The notes beneath the pieces are model-generated. The model had not been told where the DNA came from and searched no databases. It worked only from the letters and a program-made list of their open reading frames with translations. Both the position numbers and the translations under genes were made by a program. DNA of 64,000 bases from Rhodococcus sp. IEGM 1409 (lineage in GTDB: Bacteria > Actinomycetota > Actinomycetes > Mycobacteriales > Mycobacteriaceae): assembly GCF_030056735.1 (NCBI RefSeq), contig NZ_JASHKN010000002.1, positions 248,001 through 312,000 of the forward strand, written 5' to 3'. Shown here one piece after another: positions 17,135-26,228 of the stretch (positions are counted from its first letter, which is position 1; every line of letters starts with the position of its first letter).

Positions 17135-17497
17135 TCAGGACCTGCTCGGCTCGTCGTCGCGGGCTGTTCGACGCCGCATCACGAGGCTGACGATGCCGAT
17201 TCCGATGGCAATGCCGAGCAAGTCGGCGGTGCCGTCCCAGATCGAACCCGAACGCGAAATGGGCAGCGCTGCTTGAAGAACCTCGGATGTCGCGGCAAAG
17301 ATCACTAACCACACCGCCGTGAGCCACGCCGGGATCCGGGCGTGCAGCGAGGTGATCGCCAACACCGCGAACATCAACGTGTGGGTGATCTTGTCGGTGT
17401 TCTCCGGGCTCGACGGCACGGTGGAGCCCGGAGAGAACAGCATGATCAGAGCAATGACCACGGCTATCGCCAGCGGCCAGTATCGGTTGTTCTTCAA
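17135..17497 (-). CDS. VanZ-like family small membrane protein
   Basis: 120 aa with four hydrophobic helices: YWPLAIAVVIALIMLF near the start, HTLMFAVLAITSLHA, WLTAVWLVIFAATSEVLQ and LLGIAIGIGIVSLVM. The KITHTLMFAVLA and SEVLQAALPISRSGSIWD segments match the VanZ-like domain (KxxHxxxF; E/Q-L/Q in helix 3; R..D). The function of most VanZ-like proteins is unknown; a few affect lipoglycopeptide resistance. It overlaps the upstream gene by 4 nt and is the third gene of a small minus-strand operon. Confidence 0.8.
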   Translation of the reverse strand: MKNNRYWPLAIAVVIALIMLFSPGSTVPSSPENTDKITHTLMFAVLAITSLHARIPAWLTAVWLVIFAATSEVLQAALPISRSGSIWDGTADLLGIAIGIGIVSLVMRRRTARDDEPSRS

Positions 17498-17844
17498 TTC
17501 GTCTGCCCCTCGACCACAACGAGTCCGAGTGCACCTTCTGCAAACCTCGTGACGGCCTCGGCAGCTGTCGAGAGTGCCTCGGTGTGCCCGTCGCGGGCCC
17601 AGCCGGTGAGCAGAGCGGTGGAGTCGAGGGGCGTCAGAACGACCTCGGCGAGAAGCTCACCGGTGTTGGGTTGGCACACGGCCCAGGAGTAGACACTGTT
17701 TTCGTGCCACTGAGCGCTCCGCTGACTCACGTAATCGGGGTCGGTGATTCCGCCGTCGGCAAGCGCAGGGCGGTCGTCCACACGCTCGTCTGCACGCAAT
17801 GCCCGCAGATACCAGCCGCCTGCGTTGATCTCGATCGGCTCCAT
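17494..17844 (-). CDS. Small conserved protein, possibly GNAT acetyltransferase-like
   Basis: 116 aa from the ATG at 17844, overlapping the DUF1707 gene stop (ATGA). The beginning MEPIEINAGGWYLRALRADERVDD and the middle WAVCQPNTGELLAEVVLTPLD look like the first beta strands of a GNAT fold (a ligand loop, then a self-describing strand). The C-terminal acetyl-CoA-binding part would be very short, ending ALGLVVVEG. I do not recognise a specific family with confidence. It is sandwiched between DUF1707 and VanZ-like genes. Confidence 0.55.
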   Translation of the reverse strand: MEPIEINAGGWYLRALRADERVDDRPALADGGITDPDYVSQRSAQWHENSVYSWAVCQPNTGELLAEVVLTPLDSTALLTGWARDGHTEALSTAAEAVTRFAEGALGLVVVEGQTN

Positions 17845-18269
17845 CAGTCGGAGTCCCGCTCGCGGCGGCGCTTGGCTTTGCGCTCCCTGTCGGTGCCGAA
17901 CAGCAGGGCGCCGGCAAGGGGAATGGCGAGGAACCACAACCAGGTACCGGTGACGAAGAACAGGATCACCGCGAGAATCGGGATGACGGCCATGACTCGT
18001 CCGGACCAGTCGGGGTTGAACCCTCGCTCTGCCGGTGCGTCGGGAGGCGTCACCATCGACAGGGGAGCGGTGCCGGGGGCTTGATAGTTGCCCGGTAGAT
18101 CGGCGAACACCGGCACGAGTTCACTGCGAGTTGTTGCGGCACTGACGATTCCGCTTCTCTCGTCGAATTCCGTGACGGTGAGGCGCCCTGCAGCGAAGTG
18201 CTCGCTCAGGAGATCGAGTGCCTGCTCGCGTTCTGCAGTGCCGATGCGAATGTCGGGGACGTCAGCCAT
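17844..18269 (-). CDS. DUF1707 (SHOCT-like) domain membrane protein
   Basis: 141 aa. The N-terminus carries the DUF1707 motif (RIGTAEREQALDLLSEHFAA then GRLTVTEFDERS, about residues 8-40), followed by a linker. Two closely spaced membrane helices (about 91-120, VMAVIPILAVILFFV and LWFLAIPLAGALLFG) and a very basic tail follow. Proteins of this type are common in actinobacteria with no firm function. It is the first gene of the 17135-18269 operon. Confidence 0.8.
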   Translation of the reverse strand: MADVPDIRIGTAEREQALDLLSEHFAAGRLTVTEFDERSGIVSAATTRSELVPVFADLPGNYQAPGTAPLSMVTPPDAPAERGFNPDWSGRVMAVIPILAVILFFVTGTWLWFLAIPLAGALLFGTDRERKAKRRRERDSD

Positions 18270-18291
18270 CGTTACAGCCTACTCAAACGAC

Positions 18292-18333
18292 TGTGCGCCT
18301 TTCCGGTAGTGGGGACTACCGAAAAGGCGCACA
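18292..18333 (-). terminator. Long hairpin downstream of accA3, probable terminator
   Basis: A 19-bp stem (18292-18310 with 18315-18333; arms TGTGCGCCTTTYCGGTAGT and its complement) closes a CCCC/GGGG loop. The single mismatch is C-A if read on the plus strand but a G-U pair in minus-strand RNA, which fits termination of accA3 transcripts. A second small hairpin AGGGGC-TTC-GCCCCT (18333-18347) overlaps the accA3 stop codon. No clear U-tract follows. Confidence 0.5.
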
Positions 18334-18345
18334 GGGGCTTCGCCC

Positions 18346-20142
18346 CTACTTCAGTTCTGCGAGAACCGTTCCCTGCGTGATTGCTGCACCCGGCTCGACA
18401 GACAGTCCGGTGACGACACCGGCCTTGTGCGCGTTGACGGGGTTTTCCATCTTCATGGCTTCGAGAACCGCGATCAGATCGCCTTCGGCGACTTCCTGGC
18501 CTTCGGTCACTGCGACCTTGACGACTGTGCCCTGCATCGGAGCGGTGACAGCGTCACCCGATGCTGCACCTCCGCCGGCGCCGCCGCGCTTGCGCGCCTT
18601 CGGCTTCTTGCGGATCGCACCGGAGGCTGCGCCGCCGCCGTTGCCGAGCGAGAACTGGCCCGGGAGAGAAACCTCGACGCGACGTCCACCGACCTCGACG
18701 ACGACGTTCTGACGCGGCAGAGCCTCGTCCTCGTCGTCGGCCGGGGCACCGGAACCGACGTACGGCTCGATGGTGTTTTCCCAGTCGGTTTCGATCCACT
18801 TGGTGTAGATGTCGAACTTCTCGCCGTCACCGACGAATGCCGGGTTCTCGACGATGTGGCGGTGGAACGGGAGGACGGTCGCGAGGCCGTCGATCTCGAA
18901 CTCGGCCAGGGCGCGCGATGCCCGCTGGAGGGCTTCTTCGCGGGTGGCTCCGGTGACGATGAGCTTGGCGAGCATGGAGTCGAACTGTCCGCCGATGACG
19001 TCGCCGGCGACAACCCCGGAATCGACGCGAACGCCGGGGCCTGTGGGCTCACGGTAGACGGAGACCGGGCCGGGGGCCGGCATGAAGCCGCGGCCGGCGT
19101 CTTCACCGTTGATGCGGAACTCGAAGGAGTGTCCACGCGGGGTGGGATCTTCCTTGATGGAGAGTTCTTCGCCGTTGGCGATGAGGAACTGCTGACGCAC
19201 GAGGTCGATGCCCGCGGTCTCTTCCGTGACGGGGTGCTCGACCTGCAGGCGGGTGTTGACCTCGAGGAAGGAAATGGTGTCGCCCTGAACCAGGTACTCG
19301 ACCGTTCCGGCGCCGTAGTAGCCGGCTTCCTTGCAGATGGCCTTCGCGGACGCATGGATGCGTGCACGCTGGTCGTCCGTCAGGAAGGGGGCGGGAGCCT
19401 CTTCGACGAGCTTCTGGAAGCGACGCTGCAGCGAGCAGTCGCGGGTACCGGCGACGACGACGTTGCCGTGCTGGTCGGCGATGACCTGAGCCTCGACGTG
19501 GCGGGCCTTGTCGAGGTACTGCTCGACGAAGCACTCGCCGCGACCGAAGGCTGCGATGGCCTCACGGGTTGCCGACTCGAACAGCTCGGGGATTTCCTCG
19601 ATGGTCTGCGCGACCTTCATGCCGCGTCCACCGCCGCCGAAAGCAGCCTTGATCGCAACCGGTACGCCGTATTCCTTGGCGAATGCGACGACCTCGTCGG
19701 CGCCCTTGACGGGATCCTTGGTGCCGGCGGCCATCGGTGCCTTCGCGCGCTCCGCGATGTGGCGAGCGGTGACCTTGTCGCCGAGGTCGCGGATGGACTG
19801 CGGCGAGGGACCGATCCAGATCAGGTTCGCGTCGATGACAGCCTGGGCGAAGTCGGCGTTCTCGGAGAGGAAACCGTAGCCGGGGTGGATGGCGTCGGCG
19901 CCGGACTTCTTGGCTGCGTCGAGGATCTTGTCGAACACGAGGTAGGACTCTGCGGACGTCTGTCCACCGAGGGCAAATGCCTCGTCTGCGAGCTTCACGA
20001 ACTGCGCTTCTGCATCGGGCTCGGCATAGACGGCAACGCTGCCGTAGCCGGCATCCTTGGCCGCCCGGATGACCCGTACCGCGATTTCACCGCGGTTCGC
20101 GACAAGCACCTTCGTAATGTGCGCGCTGGCATGACTGGGCAC
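18346..20142 (-). CDS. accA3: Acetyl-/propionyl-CoA carboxylase alpha subunit (biotin carboxylase + BCCP)
   Basis: 598 aa from the GTG at 20142, with AGGAGG about six bases upstream. Upstream in-frame codons to 20274 lack family similarity. The domains are a biotin carboxylase N-domain ([18 protein letters not shown]), ATP-grasp (about 120-330, with [13 protein letters not shown]), a biotin carboxylase C-domain, and a C-terminal biotinyl domain with the biotinylation lysine in [10 protein letters not shown]. It is the shared alpha subunit that works with AccD beta subunits, here AccD5/AccE5 at 30094-32072, to make malonyl- and methylmalonyl-CoA for fatty and mycolic acid synthesis. BirA (32188) would attach the biotin. 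In M. tuberculosis it follows sufE directly; here an acyltransferase gene intervenes. Confidence 0.95.
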   Translation of the reverse strand: MPSHASAHITKVLVANRGEIAVRVIRAAKDAGYGSVAVYAEPDAEAQFVKLADEAFALGGQTSAESYLVFDKILDAAKKSGADAIHPGYGFLSENADFAQAVIDANLIWIGPSPQSIRDLGDKVTARHIAERAKAPMAAGTKDPVKGADEVVAFAKEYGVPVAIKAAFGGGGRGMKVAQTIEEIPELFESATREAIAAFGRGECFVEQYLDKARHVEAQVIADQHGNVVVAGTRDCSLQRRFQKLVEEAPAPFLTDDQRARIHASAKAICKEAGYYGAGTVEYLVQGDTISFLEVNTRLQVEHPVTEETAGIDLVRQQFLIANGEELSIKEDPTPRGHSFEFRINGEDAGRGFMPAPGPVSVYREPTGPGVRVDSGVVAGDVIGGQFDSMLAKLIVTGATREEALQRASRALAEFEIDGLATVLPFHRHIVENPAFVGDGEKFDIYTKWIETDWENTIEPYVGSGAPADDEDEALPRQNVVVEVGGRRVEVSLPGQFSLGNGGGAASGAIRKKPKARKRGGAGGGAASGDAVTAPMQGTVVKVAVTEGQEVAEGDLIAVLEAMKMENPVNAHKAGVVTGLSVEPGAAITQGTVLAELK

Positions 20143-20280
20143 TGAGCCTCCTGTGGTTCGCATAGTCTGTCTCCGCGGTGTATTCCTCTGGGATTTCACC
20201 ATCGGGGGATTGGCATCACTTCGGAGTGTATGCATCGCTTCGGCGCTGGTTGTAACCGGATCGCTAAAGCCCACTCCGGC

Positions 20281-21681
20281 TTAGGAAACGGTTTCGAAAA
20301 CTACCGACGAGTAGCTGTCGGAGGTATCTGCGTCCGGTTCGGTGACGATTTCTTCGACGGTCCGGCGCAGTGCGGCCACGTAGGCGTGGACCGCTGCATT
20401 CGCCGTCTCGTTGCCTGGGTACCTGACTGCGAGGTTGAGGCCCTGGGGTGTGCGGTTGATCCAGATGTAGACGTCGTGCGTGTATGCCTTGCTTCGGAGC
20501 GCTCTAGCGTTCCATTCGGGCCATTGAGCTGCCTCGGGTACAAAGCGAACGTCCATGTAGGACACCACGAATCGCGGTCGGATGGGCGTTCCGAGGTGTT
20601 CGCCGATCCGATCGAACGGGACAGCGGCGGCTGGCTTGACCGAAGCGATCGAGTCGGCGGCGCGCTTCGCGAGGTCGCCGAACGAACAGTCCGATCCGAC
20701 CATGAACTCGACCGGGCACAGTCCGACGAACCAACCGAGAGCACCCGCCCATTCCTGGGCGCTACGGGTGTGAACCGGAGTCACGACCTCGAATCGATCG
20801 GCTGCCGCGACTTCGCGACCGACAGCGGCAAGACCGCCGAGCAGTCCGGCGAAATACCCCACGCCTGAGGCTGCGCACGTAGAACTGAAGGCCTTGGACT
20901 GGTCAGCGTCGAGAAGCCAGGTCGACAAGCCGTTCTGAGATTCGTTTCCACGTTCACCGATCGGTAGCGGGAACTGGGGTAACCCGTCACTGCCGAGCGC
21001 GCCGCGCCAGATCTCGACGGCAGCCTTTTCGGCCTCCATATCGGCCATATGCTCGCGCTCGACGGCACCGAAATCGACGTAGCTGCCCACGGGAAACAGA
21101 TTCGCCGCACTGCCGGTCGCCGCCTCGCGGTACAGCGCTGCGATCTCGTGAGCGACGAGCACGATGGAGAAACCGTCGATGATCGAATGGTCCGCCGCGA
21201 AGAACACGGTGAACGGGCCGTCGCCGCCTCGCGGCGTCAACGTCGCGAAGACGTACGACGGCCAGCTGTGCGGCGACGCGTAGTCGTCGAACAGGCGGTG
21301 AAGGTGATCGAAGTTGTCCTGGCTGGACGCGTCGTAGCCGTGGCTGACGACTCCGATGTCGATGCCGCCGAGCGGGACCGTGTGCCGGGTGATCTCGCCG
21401 CTCGAAGGCTCGAGAACGGTATGCGAGCGCAGAACTTCGTGACGATCGATCCAGCGACCGAGAGCAACTCGGAACGCATCGACGTCGAGCGGGCCAGAAA
21501 TCTCGAAAGCTGTTCCCAGCCAAGACTTGTCGCCTGCGCCGGCAGCGGAACGGTTGAGATGTGCCTCGTGAATGTAGGAGACGGGCCGCGGATCCGGAAC
21601 CCAGGGCCCGGTTGCGCACGGCAACCATTCGACGAGTGCGCCGGCCGGAATCGCATAGTCGGCCAGTTCGGTGAACTCCAT
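20281..21681 (-). CDS. PapA/condensation-domain-like acyltransferase A
   Basis: 466 aa with the fold markers of polyketide-associated (PapA) acyltransferases and NRPS condensation domains. The active-site motif is DHSIIDG (164-170; H165 and D169 in the HxxxDG positions), preceded by RHEVLRSHTVLE and followed later by FVVSYMDVRFVP. Such proteins transfer acyl groups from CoA or carrier proteins to sugars or alcohols of envelope lipids. There is no signal peptide. It starts 4 nt after sufE and is followed by accA3, so it probably shares their transcript. The acceptor is unknown. It shares motif architecture with the two genes at 23123-26079. Confidence 0.78.
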   Translation of the reverse strand: MEFTELADYAIPAGALVEWLPCATGPWVPDPRPVSYIHEAHLNRSAAGAGDKSWLGTAFEISGPLDVDAFRVALGRWIDRHEVLRSHTVLEPSSGEITRHTVPLGGIDIGVVSHGYDASSQDNFDHLHRLFDDYASPHSWPSYVFATLTPRGGDGPFTVFFAADHSIIDGFSIVLVAHEIAALYREAATGSAANLFPVGSYVDFGAVEREHMADMEAEKAAVEIWRGALGSDGLPQFPLPIGERGNESQNGLSTWLLDADQSKAFSSTCAASGVGYFAGLLGGLAAVGREVAAADRFEVVTPVHTRSAQEWAGALGWFVGLCPVEFMVGSDCSFGDLAKRAADSIASVKPAAAVPFDRIGEHLGTPIRPRFVVSYMDVRFVPEAAQWPEWNARALRSKAYTHDVYIWINRTPQGLNLAVRYPGNETANAAVHAYVAALRRTVEEIVTEPDADTSDSYSSVVFETVS

Positions 21682-21685
21682 GTTT

Positions 21686-22102
21686 TCAGCCCCGCAAGTG
21701 CCGCTTGATGCGCGCGAGCATGGCCGACATTCCGCGCAGACGGAGCGGGCTCACAGCTTCTGCGAGACCGAGCGCCGAATAGAAGTCGTCGGGTACACCG
21801 AGAATCTCGTCGGCGCTGTGGCCGTCGAGCCCCTGCGCGAGGATCGATGCGAAACCACGCGTCGTGGGAGCCTCGGGGGGAGCGCTGAAGTACAGACGGA
21901 CGTTGTCGCGGTCCGAATCGTCGACCGAGAGGAACAGCGGTGACTGGCATTCGGGGACCGGCTCCATCGCGCTCTGCTCGAGCTCCGCCGGCAACGGCGG
22001 TAGCTCTCGGCTGAACTCGAGGAGAAGGGTGAGCTTGTCCGAGGCGCCGACGGCTGCGAAGTCGTCGACGATCTCGGCCAGAGCCGAAGGTAGAGCGCTC
22101 AT
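21686..22102 (-). CDS. SufE-family sulfur acceptor protein
   Basis: 138 aa from the ATG at 22102, overlapping the sseA stop by 4 nt. The conserved SufE cysteine is C52 in [13 protein letters not shown], with the family segments [17 protein letters not shown] and [19 protein letters not shown]. SufE proteins accept persulfide sulfur and pass it on for Fe-S cluster assembly. Pairing with a rhodanese (sseA) suggests a sulfur relay between the two. It corresponds in position to Rv3284 of M. tuberculosis. Confidence 0.88.
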   Translation of the reverse strand: MSALPSALAEIVDDFAAVGASDKLTLLLEFSRELPPLPAELEQSAMEPVPECQSPLFLSVDDSDRDNVRLYFSAPPEAPTTRGFASILAQGLDGHSADEILGVPDDFYSALGLAEAVSPLRLRGMSAMLARIKRHLRG

Positions 22103-23004
22103 GACACCGATACGGAGGAAGGAACGGCGCCGGGCTCTTCGCCCTGGACGATCGGGACGCGCACGGCATTGCCCCACTCGGTCCAGGAACCGTCGTAGTT
22201 GCGAACGTTCGGGTAGCCGAGAAGGTGGGTCAACACGAACCAGGTGTGGCTGGAACGCTCACCGATGCGGCAGTACGCGACGATGTTGTCGTCGGCCGAC
22301 AGGCCGCCGTAGATCTCGCTGAGTTCGGTGCGGGTGCGGAAGCGGCTGTCCGGTGCCGCTGCCTTCGCCCACGGGATGCTGAGAGCGCTGGGAATGTGTC
22401 CACCGCGCAACGCACCCTCTTCGGGGTAGTCGGGCATGTGAGTGCGCTCGCCGGTGTACTCCTGCGGAGATCGCACGTCGATGAGCGGCCCGTCGCCCAA
22501 GTGTGCGAGAACGTCGTCCTTGAATGCGCGGATGGGAGCGTCGTTGCGCTCGACGACCGGGTAATCGGTGGACGTGGTCTCGGGAACGTCGAAAGCGGTG
22601 TCACGGTTCTCGGCGATCCACGCATCGCGGCCACCGTCGAGGAGACGGACGTCCTCGTGGCCGAACAGTGTGAAGACCCACAGTGCGTAGGCGGCCCACC
22701 AGTTGCTCTTGTCGCCGTAGATGACCACGGTGTCGTCGCGGCTGACGCCCTTGCGGTTCATCAACTCCGCGAACTTCGCACCGTCGATGTAATCGCGGGT
22801 GACCGGATCGTTGAGGTCGAGGTGCCAGTCGATCTTCACGGCGCCGGGGATGTGGCCGACGTCGTACAACAACACGTCTTCATCGGATTCGACGACCTTG
22901 AGGCCCGGCGCACCGAGATTCGCCGAGAGCCATTCCGTCGAGACCAACCGGTCGGGATGCGCGAACTCGGCAAACGCGGTTGAGGGATCGGGGGCAACGG
23001 GCAC
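22099..23004 (-). CDS. sseA: Sulfurtransferase (two-domain rhodanese)
   Basis: 301 aa from the GTG at 23004 with AGGAG seven bases upstream; the extension to 23073 is not conserved-looking. Two rhodanese domains are present. The first (about 18-135) is inactive-type with [11 protein letters not shown] (Asp instead of Cys). The second (about 160-285) has the active C245 in the loop [12 protein letters not shown]. It moves sulfane sulfur from thiosulfate or mercaptopyruvate to thiol acceptors. It is translationally coupled to the SufE gene, as in mycobacteria. Confidence 0.92.
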   Translation of the reverse strand: MPVAPDPSTAFAEFAHPDRLVSTEWLSANLGAPGLKVVESDEDVLLYDVGHIPGAVKIDWHLDLNDPVTRDYIDGAKFAELMNRKGVSRDDTVVIYGDKSNWWAAYALWVFTLFGHEDVRLLDGGRDAWIAENRDTAFDVPETTSTDYPVVERNDAPIRAFKDDVLAHLGDGPLIDVRSPQEYTGERTHMPDYPEEGALRGGHIPSALSIPWAKAAAPDSRFRTRTELSEIYGGLSADDNIVAYCRIGERSSHTWFVLTHLLGYPNVRNYDGSWTEWGNAVRVPIVQGEEPGAVPSSVSVS

Positions 23005-23122
23005 GGGCGTACTCCTGAAGACGAATCGTTCGGTTCGAACACGGACTTGATCGATTCTATGCGCTGTGCGCAAGGTGAGACGCCCGGAAGCAGGTTCTGC
23101 CTGCTCGTACCCGTTGCCGAGA

Positions 23123-24586
23123 CTAAATTCTCGGTGTTCCTGCTCCGACGCTCGAATCTCTCAATTGTTCGGTGACACTTCCGATCGGCGTCACGCCCCG
23201 GGCGCAGACCTCTCTGAGAATTCGGTCGAGCTCGGTGAGGAAATTCACCATGGTTTCGTTTGCGGTGTCGGTGTCCGGGAAGCGAGAGCGCAGCGACAGG
23301 CCACGGTTCGTCCGCGAAATCCAGAACTGGGCATCGTCGGCGACTGTCACATTGCTGATGTGATGAGCGTTGAGGAGGTCGTGATCGTCGGTGCCGGGCA
23401 GTTTGCGGTAATCGATGTACGACACCATGAAAACGTCGGTGCGTGTGCGTCGAATCTTGTCGCCCAAAGCATCTCGAACCTGAGCCATGGTGACGCCCTC
23501 GAGTGTCAACGCAACTCGGAACGACGCGTGCGTATGTGCAAGTGATGCACCGAAGTCCGCATCGGGAGTGATCTGCACCGTGATCGGCGCACTCGTGGTG
23601 AGCCAACCGATCGCGTCGGCCCATCGCGGATCTTTGCGGATGTGAAGCGGAAATTGCAGCGGAAGCGTCGACTGTCCGGTGTGTGAGTGAACGGAAAGGC
23701 CCATCGCAGTGAGGATTCCGGTGAACACGCTACCGCCGGCGGAAAGGCAGATCTCGTCGAACGTCGCCGTCAGTTCCTCGTCGAGCAGCACGCGCACATC
23801 GGCGCCCTGCGGGGCGGGCTTTCCTCCCTCGACGCCGAGATCCAAGGGGAAACTCGGCGATGTACCACCGCAGATCTCGTAGAACCTGGCCCACTCGCGG
23901 ATTCGGGGGTCGTTGTCCACGGGAAGCAGAGCGTCGGCCTCCAATTCGCAGTACCGCACGAAACTTCCCGGGTCACCCAGTCGGTCCATCACTGCGTCGA
24001 CGGCCTCGCGGTCGCTGAGTTCGGGGAGGACGATCAGTCCCTCGTAGATCTGTCGAAGTTCCCCGAGGGCGATGACCAACGAATAGCCGTCGACGAGTGT
24101 GTGATCGAACGCGCTCAGGACCGTGTAGTGCTCTTCGCGTTCGACCGTGGCAAACGTGTAGGCGGGGAAGGTCAGTGGATCGCACACCGTCGTGAATCGC
24201 TTCTTGAGGTGCGCTCGGAGGTCCTCGGTGGAATCGAATTTCAGAGGTTCCGAGGTCTCGATGTGTGTGCCGTCGGGGTCGAGTCCCATTCGGGTGGTGG
24301 TGAACTTGCCCACCTCGAATCCCGTGTGCAGCGTGTCATGGCGACTGATGAACAGGCGCAGCCCGAGATCGAGTGCCGGCCGATTCAGTTCGCCGGGAAG
24401 GTCGAATGCGGCTGCCATCCACACGCTCCGGCCCATGCCGTGTGTTCGCGCAGTTTCGAGATGAAAATGCTGGTTGTACGACGGTGGTACTTTCGACTCC
24501 GTGACGGCGCCGTCAGCGGGTTGAAGCGACCATTCGGTGACGATTCCGGGCTCGAGTCCGTATCGATCGATCGAGGTGACATGCAT
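23123..24586 (-). CDS. PapA/condensation-domain-like acyltransferase B
   Basis: 487 aa from the ATG at 24586, which shares one base with the stop of acyltransferase C (TGATG), so translation is coupled. It has the condensation-fold motif DHTLVDGYS (161-169; H162, D166, G167), a donor-site-like [12 protein letters not shown] block, and the later [13 protein letters not shown] that parallels gene A. An intact HxxxDG predicts an active acyl- or amino-acyl-transfer enzyme. It is separated from sseA by 118 bp on the same strand. An in-frame open stretch upstream to 25063 lies within gene C and was not included. Confidence 0.78.
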   Translation of the reverse strand: MHVTSIDRYGLEPGIVTEWSLQPADGAVTESKVPPSYNQHFHLETARTHGMGRSVWMAAAFDLPGELNRPALDLGLRLFISRHDTLHTGFEVGKFTTTRMGLDPDGTHIETSEPLKFDSTEDLRAHLKKRFTTVCDPLTFPAYTFATVEREEHYTVLSAFDHTLVDGYSLVIALGELRQIYEGLIVLPELSDREAVDAVMDRLGDPGSFVRYCELEADALLPVDNDPRIREWARFYEICGGTSPSFPLDLGVEGGKPAPQGADVRVLLDEELTATFDEICLSAGGSVFTGILTAMGLSVHSHTGQSTLPLQFPLHIRKDPRWADAIGWLTTSAPITVQITPDADFGASLAHTHASFRVALTLEGVTMAQVRDALGDKIRRTRTDVFMVSYIDYRKLPGTDDHDLLNAHHISNVTVADDAQFWISRTNRGLSLRSRFPDTDTANETMVNFLTELDRILREVCARGVTPIGSVTEQLRDSSVGAGTPRI

Positions 24587-26079
24587 CAGGACACTCCCTC
24601 TGGTGCAGAGAACGAGTAGTCGCCCTGAGCTGCAACAGTTTTGATGATATTGGAGACGTGCTCGGCGAAGCGGTCGGCCGACTCGTGGGCAATGGGGGTG
24701 TCGGGGTGTGACACTGCGATCCACGTGCCGGTGTGCATCCGGTTGATCCACATCGACGCGATCTGAGTCTCTTTGCCGCCGACGATTCCCGTTGCCTTCG
24801 TCTCGGCGTAACTGTATGGATCCGGCATGCGTCGACCGTCGATGTACGAGACGATCGGCGGCGGGGTGAGGGTCTTCGACAGTCCGCCGGGAGCGGAATC
24901 CGAGTCGGCCAAGCTCGACAGAACCAGGTCGATGACTTGCTGCACAGAGACATCCAGCAGTGCCTTGCCGTCGTGGTAACCCTGCTGCCCGACTTTCGCC
25001 AACTCGGTGAAACGTCGTTTGTCGTCGACGTCGATGCCGACGGGGATCAGATTGATGTACCAACCCTGCGCAAACGAGTCTGCCTCGGTTCGCGTGCTGA
25101 CCGGCGAGAGTGCGATGTACTTGTCGCGCCCGGCCAGTTCGAATTCCGCGATCGCGAGGGCGGCGAATATCCCACCGATGAAGTTGGCGCCGTTGGCTTT
25201 ACAGATCGCACCGAATTTTTCGCACTCGGTGTCGTCGGCCAAGTCGAAGCGTGAACCGATAGCCGGTTTGGGGGCGTCGTCGGCGCCGAGCGGGAGGGGA
25301 AATCCGGGGAATGAGCCGCCGCTGCGCATCAGGTAGCCGAGCCACTGATGCACTGCGGGTGACTGCATCGTCAGCTCGGTTGTTCGCGCGCGCTCGACAC
25401 GACCGAACTGTGCGTAACTTCCTGACGGCCCCAGCTCGGGATGTGACCCGGTCGTTTCCGCTGCGTACAGCTGACGCAATTCTGCGTACATCAGCACCAT
25501 CGAGTTCATGTCCGAATGAGCATGGTCGACGGCGTGAAACAGGGTGAAACTCGGCTCGGCTTCCGTGTCGGTGTGATCGTGCTCGACGGCGCCGAAAACG
25601 AATGCCGGCCACTGCAGCGCGCTGGTTTCCGTGGCGAACTTGGTGGCGACGAGCGCGCGGATCGCCTCGGATTCGGAGACGTCGTCGCCGATGCGGTACT
25701 CGAGCTCGATGCTCTCGACCGGCACGACGTGGCGACGGACCTCGAACGAGGTGTCCGCTGCGTCGGTGGTGGCCTCGTCGAAGGAGAACCAGCTGTGCAG
25801 CGTGTCGTGGCGACGGACGTAGCGCTGCAGGGCTCGCGTCATGGCGTCGCGGTCGAGGGTTCCGGCGAAATCGAAGGCGATACCGATCCACGGAGACTGA
25901 GGATCGCCCTTCTCCGCGGTGACGCGGGCACGTCGCAGGTGGCGATCCTGCATCGTGGTCGGGGGTAGTTCTCGGTCGATCTCAGCTTCGGCGGCTCGCT
26001 GAGCGGAAGCATGCGTGACGCCCCATTCGATTACCCGTCCAGGAAGCGGGTGCCAATGGGTGATCAAGTTCAGATCCAT
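24586..26079 (-). CDS. PapA/condensation-domain-like acyltransferase C, altered active-site motif
   Basis: 497 aa with the same fold markers as genes A and B: YVRRHDTLHSWFSFDE, a PIVSYIDGRRMPDP block near the C-terminus and WINRMHTGTWIAVSHP. The active-site motif reads DHAHSDMNS (185-193). The His (H186) and Asp (D190) are kept, but the usual Gly after Asp is Met191. It may be active, have different specificity, or act as a partner of gene B, with which it is translationally coupled. It is the first gene of the minus-strand run C-B-sseA-sufE-A-accA3. The divergent promoter region with the DHA2 exporter is 26080-26228. Confidence 0.72.
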   Translation of the reverse strand: MDLNLITHWHPLPGRVIEWGVTHASAQRAAEAEIDRELPPTTMQDRHLRRARVTAEKGDPQSPWIGIAFDFAGTLDRDAMTRALQRYVRRHDTLHSWFSFDEATTDAADTSFEVRRHVVPVESIELEYRIGDDVSESEAIRALVATKFATETSALQWPAFVFGAVEHDHTDTEAEPSFTLFHAVDHAHSDMNSMVLMYAELRQLYAAETTGSHPELGPSGSYAQFGRVERARTTELTMQSPAVHQWLGYLMRSGGSFPGFPLPLGADDAPKPAIGSRFDLADDTECEKFGAICKANGANFIGGIFAALAIAEFELAGRDKYIALSPVSTRTEADSFAQGWYINLIPVGIDVDDKRRFTELAKVGQQGYHDGKALLDVSVQQVIDLVLSSLADSDSAPGGLSKTLTPPPIVSYIDGRRMPDPYSYAETKATGIVGGKETQIASMWINRMHTGTWIAVSHPDTPIAHESADRFAEHVSNIIKTVAAQGDYSFSAPEGVS

Positions 26080-26188
26080 CGAGTAGAACTCCTGCGTGTG
26101 TCGTCGAGAAGCCTGCTCTGAAAATGGGCAGACGACGAACTATCCCATCTGCGGGACTGAATTGTCCGAAATACTACAATCTAAACAG

Positions 26189-26203
26189 GAACAGGTTCTA
26201 GAA
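26189..26203. promoter_or_regulatory. Small palindromes in the acyltransferase C / exporter intergenic region
   Basis: GAACAGGTTC (26189-26198, 4-bp arms) overlaps the perfect 8-bp palindrome TTCTAGAA (26196-26203), 26 bp before the exporter start. They could be an operator for the divergent pair, but no regulator gene is adjacent and the arms are short. Confidence 0.25.
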
Positions 26204-26228
26204 GGGTCGTGTCGTTTAGGATCATTCG

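Noticed and set aside
18427-20145. 572-codon open frame on the plus strand opposite accA3
   Set aside because: It mirrors the accA3 coding sequence and has a repetitive acidic/Gly-Val composition; accA3 on the other strand is a complete, well-known protein.
20143-20280. Riboswitch in the 138-bp gap before accA3
   Set aside because: No stem pattern of a known riboswitch class was recognised; only a good AGGAGG ribosome site is visible.
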